Notes under the pieces: generated by a model
Databases searched by the model: none
The model's input: the letters and a program-made list of their open reading frames with translations, nothing else
Told to the model about the DNA's origin: nothing
Program-made: the position numbers and the translations under genes
Shown: one piece after another, positions 25,809-34,550 of the stretch
Position numbering within the stretch: the first letter of the stretch is position 1
How the letters are laid out: the number at the start of each line of letters is the position of its first letter
NCBI GenBank assembly: GCA_002372325.1
Contig: DFFT01000025.1
Coordinates: forward strand, 1 to 49,456
Length of the DNA stretch: 49,456 bases
Origin: Succinivibrionaceae bacterium UBA3769
GTDB taxonomy: Bacteria > Pseudomonadota > Gammaproteobacteria > Enterobacterales > Succinivibrionaceae
Direction: 5' to 3'

Positions 25809-25886
25809 CGGTGATTAGCGCAGCCTGGTTAGCGCGTCTCGTTAGGGACGAGAAGGTCGGAGGTTCAAATCCTCTATCACCGACCA
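25809..25886 (+). tRNA. tRNA-Pro (anticodon AGG, unusual)
   Basis: The 78-base gene has the same acceptor and T arm as the first, with C1-G72, A73 and encoded CCA, so it should be charged with proline. The anticodon stem TCTCG/CGAGA is perfect and the loop TTAGGGA puts A at 34, giving AGG for CCU. The D loop has one extra base (GGTTA instead of GGTA). It looks like a duplicate of the first gene with a changed anticodon arm. Bacterial tRNAs with A34 are normally limited mainly to tRNA-Arg(ACG). Confidence 0.9.
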
Positions 25887-25984
25887 CCTGATTCTTCAGA
25901 TTCTCTTCTTTACTTTTCAGTTTTTTCCCCTTTGAATCGCGTTGCAGTCAACCTGTTTTGGATTATTGTCTGCCTGCGTTTAAC

Positions 25985-27919
25985 TCATAGCATTCCCCGA
26001 ACCTGTTTCCGGTTCAAAGAACCTCTGGGCCTTCCGGGCTTTCTGTTTGCAGCCCTGTCAGTTTCAGCCTTTTGATGCCGGGAGACGCCGTCTTGAGGAA
26101 CGGACAGAGCAAATGCCTGACAGATTTCAGCCTGAGAAGCGGTAAAGTCTGTGATTTGAGCGGATCCGTCAGCGTGTTCCGTAAAACGAATGGGAAACAT
26201 CTCGTGCAAAACGTCCAGGGGCGAAGAATACTTTTCCCGCAGCTTCTGCTCCCAAACCGCCTGAATTTCCGCGCGCAGAATCAGGGCCAGGAACATAATG
26301 AACAGTCTCCCGGTTTTTCCGTCCGCTTCTCCGCCTTCCGGCCATCTGTATTCAAAATCGCCTTCCAGCTGCTCCCTCATGGCGGCAGCATGCTTCTCCT
26401 GTTCAGATCTCAGGGCGAAAAGCCGATACTGACTAAGAGCATCGCCGGATACCCTGTATGAAACCGCAGCAAAAAAACCGGCTATAGCCCTGGCTTTGGA
26501 AATTGCCTTCTCATTCAGGCTTATAACCATAAGCCGGTCTTCAGTCAGCTTCACGCTGCAGTGCCTTAGCTTCAGAGACAGGGCTGTCACCTGTTCCGGA
26601 GAACCAGGAGTTCCGTTCTTTGCTCTTACAATCAGGGCTTCCTTTTTGATTTCTTCATTAATTAACGTCAAAATCCGGATTCGTTCCTTTATATCAAGGA
26701 AGAGATTCACCGTTAGCTTAACGTTTTTCCCTGCTCCGGAGACTTCAGGGGCTGTCATAACAGTCCAGGGAATTTCATATTGCGCCGCATAAATCCCGTA
26801 TTCCTGCAAATACGTCATCTCCAGCGGCATGCCCTGCGGGTCGTACTTTATCCGGGAGACACGGCTGTAAACCGGTTCCTGAGTAACCTTGCAGCCTGCC
26901 AGAAAACTCTGCTTCTCAGGAATCATGGCAGCGATATTCTCCGGGGATGCGTCATTCCGGACAAAAATCACTTTGAGATCCCCGCATTTCAGGGCCTTAA
27001 GCTCATTTGCCATGGCCCGCAGGATTCCGGCATCAGTTCTGGCATCATTTCCGCCGCCTTTCTCATTACCGCCAAAGGTTCGATAGTATATGGGTTCATA
27101 AAAACATGACGAAAAAAACACCGTCTCCGGCGGATTTTGCTTCGGGAACTGCGGTAACTCCATGTCATCATTAGCGCCGCCCCGGCTGACATCACCCGGA
27201 CAGGCATATGCCGAACGCTCTCCCAAAACACAAGCCACCACCGTCTTGCTGCTCTCTTTGCTTCCTTCTCCGGCCATTCTCAGGCTAAGAAACCGCATTC
27301 TTTCCTCATCCGTGATCCTTTGAGTCAGGCGGGCGATGCCTGAAGGAGTTAATGAGTTTCCGGAGGGCGTTCTGGCATACCTTTGCCAGCCCGCGAGCAT
27401 GCTTAAGCGGTATCCGGTCAGAATCAGGAACATGGCCAAAGTCATTATGTCCGCAACCATGCCGCGCTGATCGCTGAATACCTCTAGCAGATCCGCAATC
27501 ACATGCTTCTTTGCCGCAATCTGCCATAGAAACCAGGTACCGCCGTAAAGTCTGCTGCTGAACTGTTCTTCGGCAGGACTTACACTGACATTTCCGCTAA
27601 ATGCTGATCCGTCATTGACAGGATAAGGATCGGCTGCGACGGGGATTTCAGGATCCTCCCGGCTGACGGAATCAATGGCGGAAAGATCCCAGGCTGACGG
27701 GAAGATGAGACGTTTCCGCTCGCTCTCAGACGCCGCAAGGAATCTGCTGTTAGGGATAAAACGGAGGTCTTCACTTACTTCGCCCCAGTAAACATAGCGG
27801 CGTATAGTCTTCCTGCTCCTTTCGTCCCTGATATGGGGCTGCGTGGCGGCATAACGATATTTGCCGGTCACCCGAAGAGCGACCTTGAAATCAGTATCAG
27901 GACTTGCCGGTCTGACCAC
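25985..27919 (-). CDS. Transposase-like protein, divergent IS1634/IS4 type
   Basis: This 644-residue protein has the layout of an IS1634-type transposase: an N-terminal region with RRYVYWGEVSEDLRFIPN, a middle part with YGGTWFLWQIAAKKHVIADLLEVF, and a C-terminal GKTGRLFIMFLALILRAEI segment typical of the last part of the RNase H-like domain. The C-terminus contains an AT-hook (RKPGRPRGSLN). The DDE acids are hard to place: the usual first DxT region reads VVACVLGERSAYA, and the second reads VRNDASPENI rather than DRG..S.EN. Either a diverged family or an inactive copy. It sits about 100 bases from the tRNA pair. I could not find terminal inverted repeats or a target duplication by eye. Confidence 0.6.
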   Translation of the reverse strand: MVRPASPDTDFKVALRVTGKYRYAATQPHIRDERSRKTIRRYVYWGEVSEDLRFIPNSRFLAASESERKRLIFPSAWDLSAIDSVSREDPEIPVAADPYPVNDGSAFSGNVSVSPAEEQFSSRLYGGTWFLWQIAAKKHVIADLLEVFSDQRGMVADIMTLAMFLILTGYRLSMLAGWQRYARTPSGNSLTPSGIARLTQRITDEERMRFLSLRMAGEGSKESSKTVVACVLGERSAYACPGDVSRGGANDDMELPQFPKQNPPETVFFSSCFYEPIYYRTFGGNEKGGGNDARTDAGILRAMANELKALKCGDLKVIFVRNDASPENIAAMIPEKQSFLAGCKVTQEPVYSRVSRIKYDPQGMPLEMTYLQEYGIYAAQYEIPWTVMTAPEVSGAGKNVKLTVNLFLDIKERIRILTLINEEIKKEALIVRAKNGTPGSPEQVTALSLKLRHCSVKLTEDRLMVISLNEKAISKARAIAGFFAAVSYRVSGDALSQYRLFALRSEQEKHAAAMREQLEGDFEYRWPEGGEADGKTGRLFIMFLALILRAEIQAVWEQKLREKYSSPLDVLHEMFPIRFTEHADGSAQITDFTASQAEICQAFALSVPQDGVSRHQKAETDRAANRKPGRPRGSLNRKQVRGML

Positions 27920-28046
27920 GAGCCCTCCTTTATAAGTTTAATACTGCAGATATTGCAATATTATACTCATAATACCGTAAAAACAGCAAAAAGGAAAATG
28001 CGGAAAAGATGAATAGAGATGCTTTATGAGAAAGCCAGTTCTTTTG

Positions 28047-28084
28047 AGTCAAAAACTCACGGCAACAAAATCCCGTTTTTGACT
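28047..28084. repeat. Perfect 10-bp inverted repeat
   Basis: AGTCAAAAAC and GTTTTTGACT face each other across 18 bases, between the transposase-like gene and the nuclease gene. It may be a hairpin, an element end or an operator. Confidence 0.6.
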
Positions 28085-28140
28085 TATTTTGACACGAAAT
28101 GCGTACGGCTCGGCCCCTTTCCGGAAAACCGCCCTGCCGG

Positions 28141-28162
28141 GCTGCGGGAGCTTTCCCGCAGC
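28141..28162 (-). terminator. Hairpin after the McrC-like gene
   Basis: A perfect 9-bp stem (GCTGCGGGA/TCCCGCAGC) with a 4-base loop lies 36 bases past the stop codon. No good T-run follows, so this is a possible terminator or 3'-end protector only. Confidence 0.4.
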
Positions 28163-28197
28163 GCCCAGGGCTTTTCTCCCGAAGCCGCCCTTGTCCC

Positions 28198-30135
28198 TCA
28201 AGATTCAGGACTGCGCGGCTCCCTTGCTGCCGCCCCCAGAGCGGCAAAGGCGCCGTGCATCTTTTTAAGGGTATTAAGAAGCTCGCAGAACATATTCCGG
28301 AAGACGTCCCGATCGCTTTCGTTTCTGCCCAGCCTGATGCCGCACAGGGACGGCAGCGCCGGATACTCCCCGCCCAGATGATTGGCCCGGGCATAAACCG
28401 AAACCTGATCATTGGCGCCCCGGGAATAAAGAGCCCAGACAGCCTGAACCGGATTATAGAAGGGCACGCCCCGCTTCTGGTTCAGGGACACCATGTACTT
28501 GGAACGCAGAGACGGCAAAGATTCCTTCCGCACCGTTTCATCGGAGCTGTACTTGGCATCCATGATCAGCCAGTCCTGAATAAGCGGATTGTCCTTCCAG
28601 GTAACCCGGAACACGAAATCAGGGGTCAGGGTATAATTCGGGTTGTTGTAAAAGTTCTCCACCACGGCCAGATCTCCGTCGCAGGTCTTTTCCACCATAT
28701 GGATGCGGGGCACATACCAGAGATCCAGAATAAATTCCCCTTCCGGCCCCACCCAGCGGTAGTAATTGAAGGGCTCTTCGTCGGGACGCTCTCCGGGAAC
28801 GCCGCCGAAGGGCTGCTCCTGAACGGCAGGATTGTCGGACATGTCATGCCATTCCATTTTCTGACTGGATCCCCCGAGCTCGTTAATGACGCCCACCAGC
28901 GTGGTCAGCACCTTGAACTCAAAGAGCTTGTCCAGCTTGATAAAGTGCATGGCAAAGTCATTCAGGGTCAGCTCCTGACGGCTGGACTCATACCATTCCT
29001 TGATCAGGGTGAACAAATGCAGGTAGATCCGGTTCCGGGCCACAAAGGGAGTGATTTTGGGCATGGCAGGCCGCACTCCCGCTCTGATGCCGGTGATCTT
29101 GCGGAAGTTCGAGTATAAAAGATAAAGACGATCCTGCAGCTTGAGAATCCGGTTCTCCTGCTTCTTCAGCTGATCAAAGCCGAATTCCCGCACAATATCC
29201 GCGTATCTGATATAGCCGGGATAGGCCGAGCTGGTTCTGATGCCCTGCTGCTTGTTTTTGGTGATAAAGCTGAGCACATCGGACATCCGGGTCTGAATAT
29301 GCTCAAAAAAGCCCAGGATGACCTTGTTCTCATAAAGATCGTACTTGGGCACCACCACCTCCTCGGCGGCATAGTCCGTGCGCACCGGAAAACCGTGCAG
29401 CACAAAATCAAGTTCCTCCGGCTGACAGTACGACAGAGCCCGAGGGTTTTCGCACAGCCAGTGGATGGCCTCCGGAGAATTGGGAATGCCATTGGGGGTA
29501 ATGGTGATCTCCGGCCCCAGAATCCGGCGGAGATTTTTAATCAGGGGCTGCCACAGGCCGGCCAGTTCGTCCACAATGGCCTCGGACTGGTCAATAAGCC
29601 CCAGAAGAGAGCTCCGGGAGTTCATGTTGGAATCCAGGCACATGCTGGAAATTTCATCATAGTTATTGTTGATGGTCTCCAGCATGGCCCGGATTTCGGC
29701 CGCGGAGTTCTTGGAGGCCAGAAACTCCGCCAGCACGCTGAACTCATACTCGGTGTCATCATACATTACTGAAAACATGAGCTCATGACGACCGGCCAGA
29801 TTGTAGAAGGGGCGGCCCCGGTGCTTGGCATTGCTGCCCCACACCGGTTCCCAGATCACGGTGCCGTCCTCCAGGGAACCGGCCCGGGCAAAATAGTAGG
29901 TATCGTCATTGAAATGCACCGATACGCTGACGGAATGCCCTTCCAGTGCCATTTTCAGGCGGCATTCAATGAATATATAGTAGTCATCGGGGATCTGCAG
30001 TATGCCGTCAGCGCTGCCGGAATAACTCACCGGTTCCCCGTCTCTGAGCAGGGAGAAGCAGGCAACATCTTCTCCTGTCAGCACCTCCCGGCTGTACAGA
30101 GAGCGCGGCGCCACATAAATATCAGCATCAATCAT
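28198..30135 (-). CDS. McrC-like DUF2357 / PD-(D/E)XK nuclease
   Basis: This 645-residue protein has an N-terminal beta-rich DUF2357-type region and a C-terminal PD-(D/E)XK (PDDEXK_7) nuclease. The nuclease core is visible as LTPDFVFRVTW near residue 503 and LIMDAKYSSD near residue 526, giving the D...DAK pattern. The upstream gene, 78 bases away, encodes a coiled-coil AAA+ protein of the McrB type, and together they form an McrBC-like (type IV restriction) module. In McrBC the NTPase translocates and recruits McrC, which cleaves. The target (modified DNA, or RNA as proposed for related coiled-coil systems) cannot be read from sequence. The RBS is poor, so translation may depend on coupling. 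Confidence 0.82.
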   Translation of the reverse strand: MIDADIYVAPRSLYSREVLTGEDVACFSLLRDGEPVSYSGSADGILQIPDDYYIFIECRLKMALEGHSVSVSVHFNDDTYYFARAGSLEDGTVIWEPVWGSNAKHRGRPFYNLAGRHELMFSVMYDDTEYEFSVLAEFLASKNSAAEIRAMLETINNNYDEISSMCLDSNMNSRSSLLGLIDQSEAIVDELAGLWQPLIKNLRRILGPEITITPNGIPNSPEAIHWLCENPRALSYCQPEELDFVLHGFPVRTDYAAEEVVVPKYDLYENKVILGFFEHIQTRMSDVLSFITKNKQQGIRTSSAYPGYIRYADIVREFGFDQLKKQENRILKLQDRLYLLYSNFRKITGIRAGVRPAMPKITPFVARNRIYLHLFTLIKEWYESSRQELTLNDFAMHFIKLDKLFEFKVLTTLVGVINELGGSSQKMEWHDMSDNPAVQEQPFGGVPGERPDEEPFNYYRWVGPEGEFILDLWYVPRIHMVEKTCDGDLAVVENFYNNPNYTLTPDFVFRVTWKDNPLIQDWLIMDAKYSSDETVRKESLPSLRSKYMVSLNQKRGVPFYNPVQAVWALYSRGANDQVSVYARANHLGGEYPALPSLCGIRLGRNESDRDVFRNMFCELLNTLKKMHGAFAALGAAAREPRSPES

Positions 30136-30213
30136 AGGGGTTCACGAAAAAATTATCTGTTTTAACTCGTTCTCATCTGTCATAAGCCGGCCTTATCGCC
30201 GGCGGACAGCTCA

Positions 30214-33126
30214 TTACCCCAGGAACTGATAGCTGTTCATGTGATCATTGCCCACGGCGATCATGTCCTCCAGAAGATGCTGGGAATCCGTCAGGCTGTT
30301 GGCCTCGAATACCCGGCCCAGATTTTCCAGACGCTTCAGGAAGCCTTCGCCCATGCCGGCGATCATCGGGAGCACAAACTGCTTCACGGCATAATCCATG
30401 GCCCGGTACGGTTCCATCATATCCTTGGCCACGGACAGGAAGTTCAGGATCTGCTGGTGCTTGCGGTAGGAAATCACCACCCGCTGTCCCAGCTCATGAT
30501 TGGGATCGTACAGGGTCTCTTCAATGCTGTTTAAGGCCTGATAAAACAGGTTGTCCACCACGGAGGACGGCCGGAACAGCGCCATCCAGTTGTCAGCGCT
30601 GTAGGTCTTCATGGGCTCCAGGGAAACGGAGGTCTTTCTCAGATCTGCTCCCTGACTGGGCTTTTCATCAAAAAGAATCACCGCCGAACGGTCCAGCATG
30701 CGGGGAGACATGATATTGACGGTGTCATCGCTGTTTACCGTGCCGATAAAGTGGAAGTATTCCGGCACGTTGAGGAAACTCCGCTCCGGAACGCCGGTGA
30801 AGATGCGGCGCTCGGATTCCCCGTCTGCCAGATCCAGGAATGATGAAAAGTAATGCTCCGGAGAGGAAAGATTCATTTCGTCCAAAAGCAGGAAGGCCGG
30901 AGTGACTCTGGTGGGATCCCTTTCGCTGTCCAGGGTGGTCATAAGCTCCCAGAGACCGGTGGGCGCCGGCTGAAAGGTGCCGGCCAGGGAATTCCAGTAC
31001 CCCAGAATATCACGCTGGGACGTCCAGCCGCGGGCCACGGGAATGGTATGAAGCCGGCTGCCCAGATTCAGAGCCTTGCCCATGCATTTCACAAAGGAGG
31101 TTTTGCCGGATCCCGGGAGTCCCGCCAGCACTGTAAACTGATTCTGGGCAATGGTGATCACCATGGAAATGAGCTTTTCCTTGTCGATGGGGCGATCCAT
31201 GCTCTTAAGACTGCGCAGGAGATCCTCTATATAGCGGTTCCGGCACTTGGAAATGTTGTCCAGATTGAGCTGGGAAACCTCCGGAGAATCAAACTTGAGC
31301 CCCTTGCCGGCAGACTTCGGCTGGGAGGTAAAGGCCTTGAGCATGGAGTGCATCTCAAGGTAGCGGGCGTCCAGATCCCGGAGATCGGAGGTGAGGTCGG
31401 ATCTGATGCTGTCCCGGGTCTTGCTGAGGCTGCCCACCTCCTTTTCCAGGGTTTCGTGCTGCTTTCTGAGTTCCCGGTAACGGGTGCTGAGATTGGCATA
31501 ATCCTCCGTGGGAGCGGCGGCCTGCTTTTTAAGCTGATTCAGATACTCCGGATCCGAAAGCTTCTCGTAATTCTTGTTCAGTTTGGAAAGCTCGGCCTTT
31601 TTGGCATTGATCTGGCTTTCCAGCTTTTCCAGTTCGGCCTTCTGCTTTTCGGTATTCTGGTTGATTTCCTTGAGCTTGGACTTGGCATACTGGGCCAGGA
31701 TGGATTCAATGTGGCCGGAGACATAGTTGCTGATGTATTCGGAAAAGGCCTTGTCCTTGGAAAATTCAGAAAACAGCTTCTGCCGCTGGGAATCATATTC
31801 CGCTGCGGAGGCGATAATGTCCAGAGCCCGGAGCGCGCGATCGTGATGATCCTTCAGGTAGCGGTTCCCCATGAGGTTATTCCGGAACAGCGACATGGTC
31901 TGCGGCTTAAGACCGGAAAATCCCTGAGACAGGACAGCAAAGCAGAATTTGTCAATGAGCTGCTTCTCGGCAATGACGTCCAGCTTTTCGCCGCTCATCT
32001 GCCAGTTTTTCATCTGCACCACATAGCGGCGTTCCCGGCCGGCGAAGGTGAAGGGCACGATATACTCCTCCACGGTGGTGAGATCAATGCGTCTCGTGGT
32101 GGCATTGCATTCATCCTTGGTCTTGAAAGGGCCGCGATCCGGCACTGAAATGGTAAAGCAGAAGGAATCCACTCCCTCGCCCTGAGTGATGCTCTTAACT
32201 ACAAAAGGGCCCACCAGCACTTTTTTGGAGCGAATCTTTTTGACATAGTCCCGGAAGTCAACATCGGTGCTGTCAGGATCCTTTTTCTTCTGAATCTTGT
32301 CATACTTGTTCTTTTCTTCAGCCCATCTCCGCTGAGCGGCGCGCACGCTGTCGGCAACCAAATCCACGAAGACATCGTTATTCTGGTTTTCCTGGTTTAA
32401 CCTGTGCGCGACCACCTCCCGGAGGCGCTCCTCGTTAAAATCATGCTCAAGCCCCACCTCATCCAGGTAGTCAAGGTAATCATCAAGCCCCTGATGGACG
32501 CGTTCGATAAACTCGCCGACAATGGTCTCCTCCTCATCATCGGAAAGCGCCAAATCACCGGTTTCGGGAGGCAGCGCCATCCCGGCATCGGCATACTTCT
32601 GCCAGAGAGACTCCCGGGCCGCGTCCAGGGATAGGTAGACATGACGGCTGTTATCGTTCATGAAAAAGAAATCGCTGCTGTTGATTTCATAAACGGTGGA
32701 CTCCAGCATTACCAGAGGAGTGGTAGGCCTGACATCGCTGGTTACCGCAGGCTCGGTCATGTCGGGCACCCGGGCCTCGATTATCTCTATGATCTCTCCC
32801 GATGGAATGTCATGAATGTTTTTGCTGTCTACGGTGTATTCGCATTGCTTTGTTTTGTCCGGGGATTCTCCCACCGCCATCTCTACCAGCATGCCGCCGT
32901 ATTTTTTCAGGACGTTGTCCGCATCGGAAGTCAGAAACACCTTGGTGTACTGACTGAAGAAATCCGGCCCCATGTTGATCTTCTTGTAGACGCCCAGTTT
33001 GGGATTCTTTTCATCGGGAAATCTCTCAAAGCCCACATCCACGTAAGAACATCTGTTGCCGTTGTTGGTGCTGAACAGCTTATCTTCGATTATGCCAACC
33101 ACTGTTCTCAGTCCTGAATTGCTCAT
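30214..33126 (-). CDS. McrB-like AAA+ NTPase with long coiled coil
   Basis: This 970-residue protein has an unassigned N-terminal half, a coiled coil at about residues 480-620 (for example KAELEKLESQINAKKAELSK), and a C-terminal AAA+ module. Walker A is LAGLPGSGKTSF near residue 665, Walker B is LLLDEMNLSSPEHYFS near residue 747, and GTVNSDDT carries the NxxD pattern of the McrB signature, followed by SPRMLDRSAV. CGGAGAG lies 7 bases before the ATG at 33126. It is first in a two-gene operon with the McrC-like nuclease. A coiled-coil next to an McrB GTPase is the layout of the CoCoNuT-type McrBC branch, but I cannot confirm that class. A terminator hairpin lies in its leader. Confidence 0.82.
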   Translation of the reverse strand: MSNSGLRTVVGIIEDKLFSTNNGNRCSYVDVGFERFPDEKNPKLGVYKKINMGPDFFSQYTKVFLTSDADNVLKKYGGMLVEMAVGESPDKTKQCEYTVDSKNIHDIPSGEIIEIIEARVPDMTEPAVTSDVRPTTPLVMLESTVYEINSSDFFFMNDNSRHVYLSLDAARESLWQKYADAGMALPPETGDLALSDDEEETIVGEFIERVHQGLDDYLDYLDEVGLEHDFNEERLREVVAHRLNQENQNNDVFVDLVADSVRAAQRRWAEEKNKYDKIQKKKDPDSTDVDFRDYVKKIRSKKVLVGPFVVKSITQGEGVDSFCFTISVPDRGPFKTKDECNATTRRIDLTTVEEYIVPFTFAGRERRYVVQMKNWQMSGEKLDVIAEKQLIDKFCFAVLSQGFSGLKPQTMSLFRNNLMGNRYLKDHHDRALRALDIIASAAEYDSQRQKLFSEFSKDKAFSEYISNYVSGHIESILAQYAKSKLKEINQNTEKQKAELEKLESQINAKKAELSKLNKNYEKLSDPEYLNQLKKQAAAPTEDYANLSTRYRELRKQHETLEKEVGSLSKTRDSIRSDLTSDLRDLDARYLEMHSMLKAFTSQPKSAGKGLKFDSPEVSQLNLDNISKCRNRYIEDLLRSLKSMDRPIDKEKLISMVITIAQNQFTVLAGLPGSGKTSFVKCMGKALNLGSRLHTIPVARGWTSQRDILGYWNSLAGTFQPAPTGLWELMTTLDSERDPTRVTPAFLLLDEMNLSSPEHYFSSFLDLADGESERRIFTGVPERSFLNVPEYFHFIGTVNSDDTVNIMSPRMLDRSAVILFDEKPSQGADLRKTSVSLEPMKTYSADNWMALFRPSSVVDNLFYQALNSIEETLYDPNHELGQRVVISYRKHQQILNFLSVAKDMMEPYRAMDYAVKQFVLPMIAGMGEGFLKRLENLGRVFEANSLTDSQHLLEDMIAVGNDHMNSYQFLG

Positions 33127-33150
33127 AGGAAAACTCTCCGAAAGAAAACG

Positions 33151-33185
33151 ATAAATAAAAAGGAAAGCCCGTTGGAAGGGCTTTC
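33151..33185 (-). terminator. Terminator in the leader of the McrB-like gene
   Basis: On the minus strand GAAAGCCC/GGGCTTTC (7-base loop) is followed by CTTTTTATTTAT. It ends only about 25 bases before the start codon at 33126, with the RBS in between, leaving no room for a promoter. Confidence 0.7.
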
Positions 33186-33453
33186 AGAATTGCCGTGCCA
33201 TGATAGCATACTTATCTCTATTAATAGGAGCATCTTCAGTGTCTAATGCTAGAAGCAACACAGTTTTGTGCGTTTTAAGGCCGTTAAATGGATTCAGGGA
33301 TTGCCAGCTATCCTGACAAGAGCTCCTGGGATAGCGGGACAAGGCCTGAAAAATGCGAGGAAACGGCAGGGCGATCTCCGCTGAAAAAACCGGCGCGACC
33401 TGCAAAAAATCAAAACCGTCCCATTGCGGAAAAAGCGCGGCAGATGCTGTCAG

Positions 33454-33469
33454 ACGCAAACGTTTTCAA
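33454..33469. promoter_or_regulatory. LacI/PurR-family-like operator
   Basis: ACGCAAACGTTTTCAA matches all but the last fixed position of the E. coli PurR box pattern AnGCAAACGnTTnCnT. Confidence 0.45.
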
Positions 33470-33484
33470 AAATTGGTAATCATC

Positions 33485-33510
33485 ATTATTGTGACATTTC
33501 TCACAATAAT
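33485..33510. promoter_or_regulatory. Palindromic CRP-like site
   Basis: ATTATTGTGA and TCACAATAAT are perfect 10-bp arms around CATTTC; the core is an exact TGTGA-N6-TCACA. Confidence 0.6.
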
Positions 33511-33770
33511 GAACATTGATTTTAAAAACCTTATCAACCCTTTTAAATAAAGGATTTGCAGTGATTCCGCCCCTATAATTTGAAGGGGATCACGGTCATT
33601 AATTAAGATTAATGAACCCCGGGTGAATTTGTGATTAATGGCAGGATATTAATAATTTATACAAAAAATTAACCTGTCAGAGCCCCTGAAAAAGCCCTGA
33701 TGATCGTTATGGCTTAAGCCTTTATATCATAAGGCCTGAGAAGTTGTTAAAATATTGTTAAAAATGATTT

Positions 33771-33786
33771 TGTGAACGTTTTCACA
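33771..33786 (+). promoter_or_regulatory. CRP-like site upstream of the 33957 gene
   Basis: TGTGAACGTTTTCACA is an exact TGTGA-N6-TCACA. A GATAAATT box about 30 bases downstream (33807-33814) would fit a -10 element of a class II CRP promoter with transcription starting near 33820. The central AACGTT also suits a LacI-family regulator. Confidence 0.5.
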
Positions 33787-33956
33787 GATAAGATAAAAAG
33801 ATCAGGGATAAATTTGCAATAGATCCCAGGATTGGGGAAAATGAGAATGTGTACGAACGGATGCGTACCTGTATGGTAGCGAGCAAGAAAAATGACCACT
33901 GATTGCCCGCTTAGTGTTAACCATAGATTGGCAAGCAGTAAGAGAAGGAGATACAT

Positions 33957-34550
33957 ATGGCTTCCAAATTATATAAATTAAACCTAGACGTACTGGGTAA
34001 GCTCATTGAGAGTGAGGCTGCATCACAGAATTTTGTTGAGTCAGTAATTAATGACCTGCCTGAAAGCAAGGCCAATACTTTTTCTGACGTCCAGGTTGGC
34101 GATCTTGCGTCCAGCCGCATCGCTGCCGGCGCTGCCGAAGGATACGACAACATCAACGGCGTTGTATTCAACTGCAGAATCGAGGGCAAGCCTGCTGAAG
34201 TTATCCTTATCAACGAAGGCGTTTCCTACCTGTCCTTCTGGCATGATATGAGCTTCTTCAGCTACAAGCTCTTCCGTCAGCACGCTCAGGTTAATGACGG
34301 CATTCGCCGCTACCTGATTTTCGTTATCACGGACATGGATGTTAAGGCTAACAAGTTCCATTCCATCAGTTACTTTAACGACAAGAACGGTTTCAAGTCT
34401 GATTCCTTCCAGATTCACTACATTGTAATCGACAAGCAGACCGGCAACGAGGATTCCATGCTTGAAAACTGGATCCGCGCTCTGGTTGCTGAGGATGAGA
34501 CAGACGCGGGAAACGTGTCGAGCATCTCCGAGGCGTACAGGGTAGCCTAG
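33957..34550 (+). CDS. Unknown protein with very strong translation signals
   Basis: This 197-residue soluble protein starts at an ATG preceded by AGAAGGAGATACAT, a near-ideal ribosome binding site. It has no signal peptide or membrane span. A central region (VVFNCRIEGKPAEVILIN, SFWHDMSFFSYKLFRQH, GIRRYLIFVITDMD) alternates strands and helices, with a faint likeness to PD-(D/E)XK-type folds that I cannot substantiate. Arg codons are mostly CGC/CGT and many codons are of the highly expressed type, unlike the CGG-rich neighbours. Upstream lie two CRP-like palindromes and possible class II promoter elements, suggesting strong, carbon-regulated expression. The function is unknown. Confidence 0.72.
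   Translation: MASKLYKLNLDVLGKLIESEAASQNFVESVINDLPESKANTFSDVQVGDLASSRIAAGAAEGYDNINGVVFNCRIEGKPAEVILINEGVSYLSFWHDMSFFSYKLFRQHAQVNDGIRRYLIFVITDMDVKANKFHSISYFNDKNGFKSDSFQIHYIVIDKQTGNEDSMLENWIRALVAEDETDAGNVSSISEAYRVA

Larger units (their letters stand above)
33127..33956. other. Divergent AT-rich control region
   Basis: This 830-base spacer lies between two divergent genes. It holds the leader terminator, one LacI-family-like operator and two CRP-like palindromes, listed separately. A minus-strand open frame at 33184-33459 ends right at the terminator but has no RBS or recognisable product. Confidence 0.6.

Noticed and set aside
30853..32148. Plus-strand open frame of 431 codons opposite the McrB-like gene
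   Set aside because: Low-complexity Gly/Leu/Gln sequence mirrors codon bias of the real gene.
33184..33459. Minus-strand frame of 91 codons ending at the leader terminator
   Set aside because: Tempting as a leader peptide, but it starts with TTG, has no RBS, crosses a likely operator, and has no recognisable features.
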